NCBI GenBank assembly: GCA_029204225.1
Contig: CM055104.1
Span: 41,829,187 to 41,893,186 of the forward strand
From: Diphasiastrum complanatum
Taxonomy: Eukaryota > Streptophyta > Lycopodiopsida > Lycopodiales > Lycopodiaceae
Length of the DNA stretch: 64,000 nt
Reading direction: 5' to 3'
Shown: one piece after another, positions 62,186-64,000 of the stretch
Numbering within the stretch: the first letter of the stretch is position 1
How the letters are laid out: every line of letters starts with the position of its first letter
Notes under the pieces: generated by a model
What the model was told of the DNA's origin: nothing
Seen by the model: the letters and a program-made list of their open reading frames with translations, nothing else
Databases searched by the model: none
Translations under genes and position numbers: made by a program

Positions 62186-62890
62186 TCGTTATCACTTGGA
62201 TGTCATGGCATAATGAGAAGCATTTTGCCCTGGTTGGTGGAATTTTAATGTGCGTGGGGGAATTTTAACCTCAAAGAAAAATACAAGCATAAAAGCAGGC
62301 TTTTTAGTAATGCCAACAGGTGGAGACACAGAGCCACTACCTCTCAAACGTGAATCCAGTAATCAGAGCTCAAAATTGGTGTAACATTCAAGACGTAAAA
62401 GGTTTTATACACATATTAGTGTATCTACTGTAATTATTCTTTTTAACCTGCATAGATATCTCCTTCTCAAATATGTTTTTGCTTTGCCTTCTGGCTGCCA
62501 ATCATCAGCATATTGGCTGCCAGTGATCATCTGGCAGTAGCATTAGAGCTAGTCATAAAATACAGTAGCACCAATAATATACACTTTATAGTTAATGATA
62601 CAACAATTCGTCTCTTATGGGTTAAGATCGATAACCAAGGACTTGAAAGTCTTGAACATTGCAAGACACTGTCAGATCAAGATGTGTCAGCTCAGTTAAC
62701 CAGCATGTAGAAAGATGTGAGATGTGATCTGGTTAAAACTTTTGTCAAGGAGAGCTAGTGAATTGGTGGGTATTTTCAATGCTCCAACTTGGCATTGTGT
62801 GAATTTTTCATGATATTCTGAAATGCTCTTGCATCGTAGAAAAATCAAGATGAGCCACAGATTTGCAGATGTGTACCACAAGTCACAGAT
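62186..62890. other. 3' flank of DUF604 gene, no assigned feature
   Basis: A 65-codon frame at 62,513 is unassigned. A 26-bp direct repeat (CACAGATTTGCAGATGTGT) occurs at 62,857 and 62,885. Confidence 0.3.
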
Positions 62891-63268
62891 TTGCAGATGT
62901 GTGCTGATTTTCAAGATGCTTTGATTGACTTCAAGTCAGCATTAGTGTGTGAAACAGGTTTTGCATATTCTTGTATTACAATAGTATTTCCAATTGCAGA
63001 CAATCCTCAAGCACTTCTTGTTGTTGTATGTGTCAAAATCAGGAATCAAAAGATTTCAAATGTATTGGCATATTTTGACATTAGGGCGAATGTGGTTCAC
63101 CTAAGATACACCAATTTTCGGCTTTCCAACATAAGAGAGCATCATCTATTGGCTCATCACTCCAATGCGGTCAACCTGGAAAGTTTTATATATTCTTCAT
63201 CAAATAGAGAGTTTGAAAGAGAACCTTTTGTCCCGTGCTTTGAAAGATTTCCTGGTGGTCACCACTAA
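62891..63268 (+). CDS. Unidentified 125-codon ORF
   Basis: An open frame of mixed composition with a hydrophobic stretch (SCITIVFPIADNPQALLVVV) early on. No domain recognised, no homologous copy in the window, and no splice context worked out. It could be part of a decayed transposon. Confidence 0.15.
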   Translation: MQMCADFQDALIDFKSALVCETGFAYSCITIVFPIADNPQALLVVVCVKIRNQKISNVLAYFDIRANVVHLRYTNFRLSNIREHHLLAHHSNAVNLESFIYSSSNREFEREPFVPCFERFPGGHH

Positions 63269-64000
63269 AAGACTGCTTTTTTGGAAGATTTTTAACTTTT
63301 AGTATTTGTTGCTTCTAATATCCAACAACTCAAGGCTCTTGCCTGCTACAATCCTTAAAATACTAAAATTTTGGATCGAATTTTGCATGTGAGAGTTGAC
63401 AAATGGAATGAATCTACCTTGTAGTGCAGTTTTGTAATGTTTAATTCATTGGAAAGTTCACTAGGGTCAAAAATTTCTTTAAATCTTGCCTCTTCCATTG
63501 GGTCTAAAGTATTTTTGAAATTGACTTGTATTAGTTTGTTCAGGTATGACCTTAAAATGAACCTTGTGGCAAAGTTATCATTTTGATTATTCGATTGTCG
63601 CGCAACCTTTGGATGGCTTGAAATATAAATAGGAAGCATACACAACAATCTCAAAAACTTTCTAAGATTTCATCGTTCTTTATTGAGGTCATCCCAACCC
63701 TAAAATCCTTCGATTATTTTTTTGATGTGAATTGTTGTAAGGAAAAAAATCAGCGTGGGTCATTTGGAAGCCAACATACTCAAATATTTGTTGATCTTGA
63801 TGTTTGGGGAAATTTTGCTTCAGTTTTTTCAAGAATGTTGATTGATCGAGCATTGTTTTTGTCAATGTGTTGCAATTCTCATATCAAATAATCATTGCAA
63901 AATGACATTGCTTGAAAGACTTGACTATGTTTCAACAAAAGATTCACATCCAAAAAACATGAATGAATTTTAACTGAGAATGGTACTCAACTATAAGAGA
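63269..64000. other. Right edge, no assigned gene
   Basis: A 99-codon minus-strand frame (63,355-63,654) has no recognised domain. Otherwise AT-rich. Confidence 0.2.

Overview
This is nuclear DNA from a land plant with a large, repeat-rich genome. The evidence is a DUF604/Fringe-like type II glycosyltransferase gene with GT-AG introns, the first about 15.8 kb long, together with Ty1/copia and Ty3/gypsy LTR retrotransposons (including a plant-style initiator-Met primer-binding site), a LINE cluster and more than fifteen long (AG)n/(CT)n arrays. The species cannot be read from the sequence. Very long introns and a LINE reverse transcriptase that does not look like the usual angiosperm L1 type favour a fern, gymnosperm or other non-angiosperm, but that is inference.

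Layout. 1-5.2 kb (minus strand): a decayed Ty3/gypsy pol (RNase H, integrase) followed downstream by a long non-pol ORF with its own TATA region. 5.6-7.6 kb: LTR/leader and gag-like remnants. 8.2-11.75 kb: (AG)n arrays and an inverted pair of ~270-bp repeats around a three-exon gene model. 12-19.2 kb: decayed element ORFs, including a second copy of the non-pol ORF and a GC-rich foldback. 20.1-23.1 kb: a large imperfect inverted repeat. 23.6-24.0 kb: (CT)n plus a 26-bp minisatellite. 24.2-31.5 kb: an unidentified spliced gene split by a complete copia element with 5-bp target duplications. 31.8-36.9 kb: an internally deleted gypsy pol, a third copy of the non-pol ORF, then (AG)n and minisatellites. 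39-41.4 kb: a second, decayed copia. 43.9-62.2 kb: the DUF604 gene. Its first intron holds a hAT-like remnant, a LINE cluster embedded in (CT)n, and an inverted chromovirus fragment. 62.2-64 kb: unassigned sequence.

Two themes tie the window together. First, a LINE family here has no poly(A). Its 3' end passes directly into (CT)n and its 5' ends also start in (CT)n, so it looks like a retrotransposon that inserts into and is tailed by a dinucleotide microsatellite. Second, three diverged copies of one unnamed retroelement ORF share a domain, a low-complexity linker and (in two copies) a coiled coil. Each lies downstream of a short-motif cluster and a TATA box, and nearly all of their in-frame stops are TAG. 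These two are the best candidates for undescribed biology. The only clearly intact host gene is the DUF604 glycosyltransferase.
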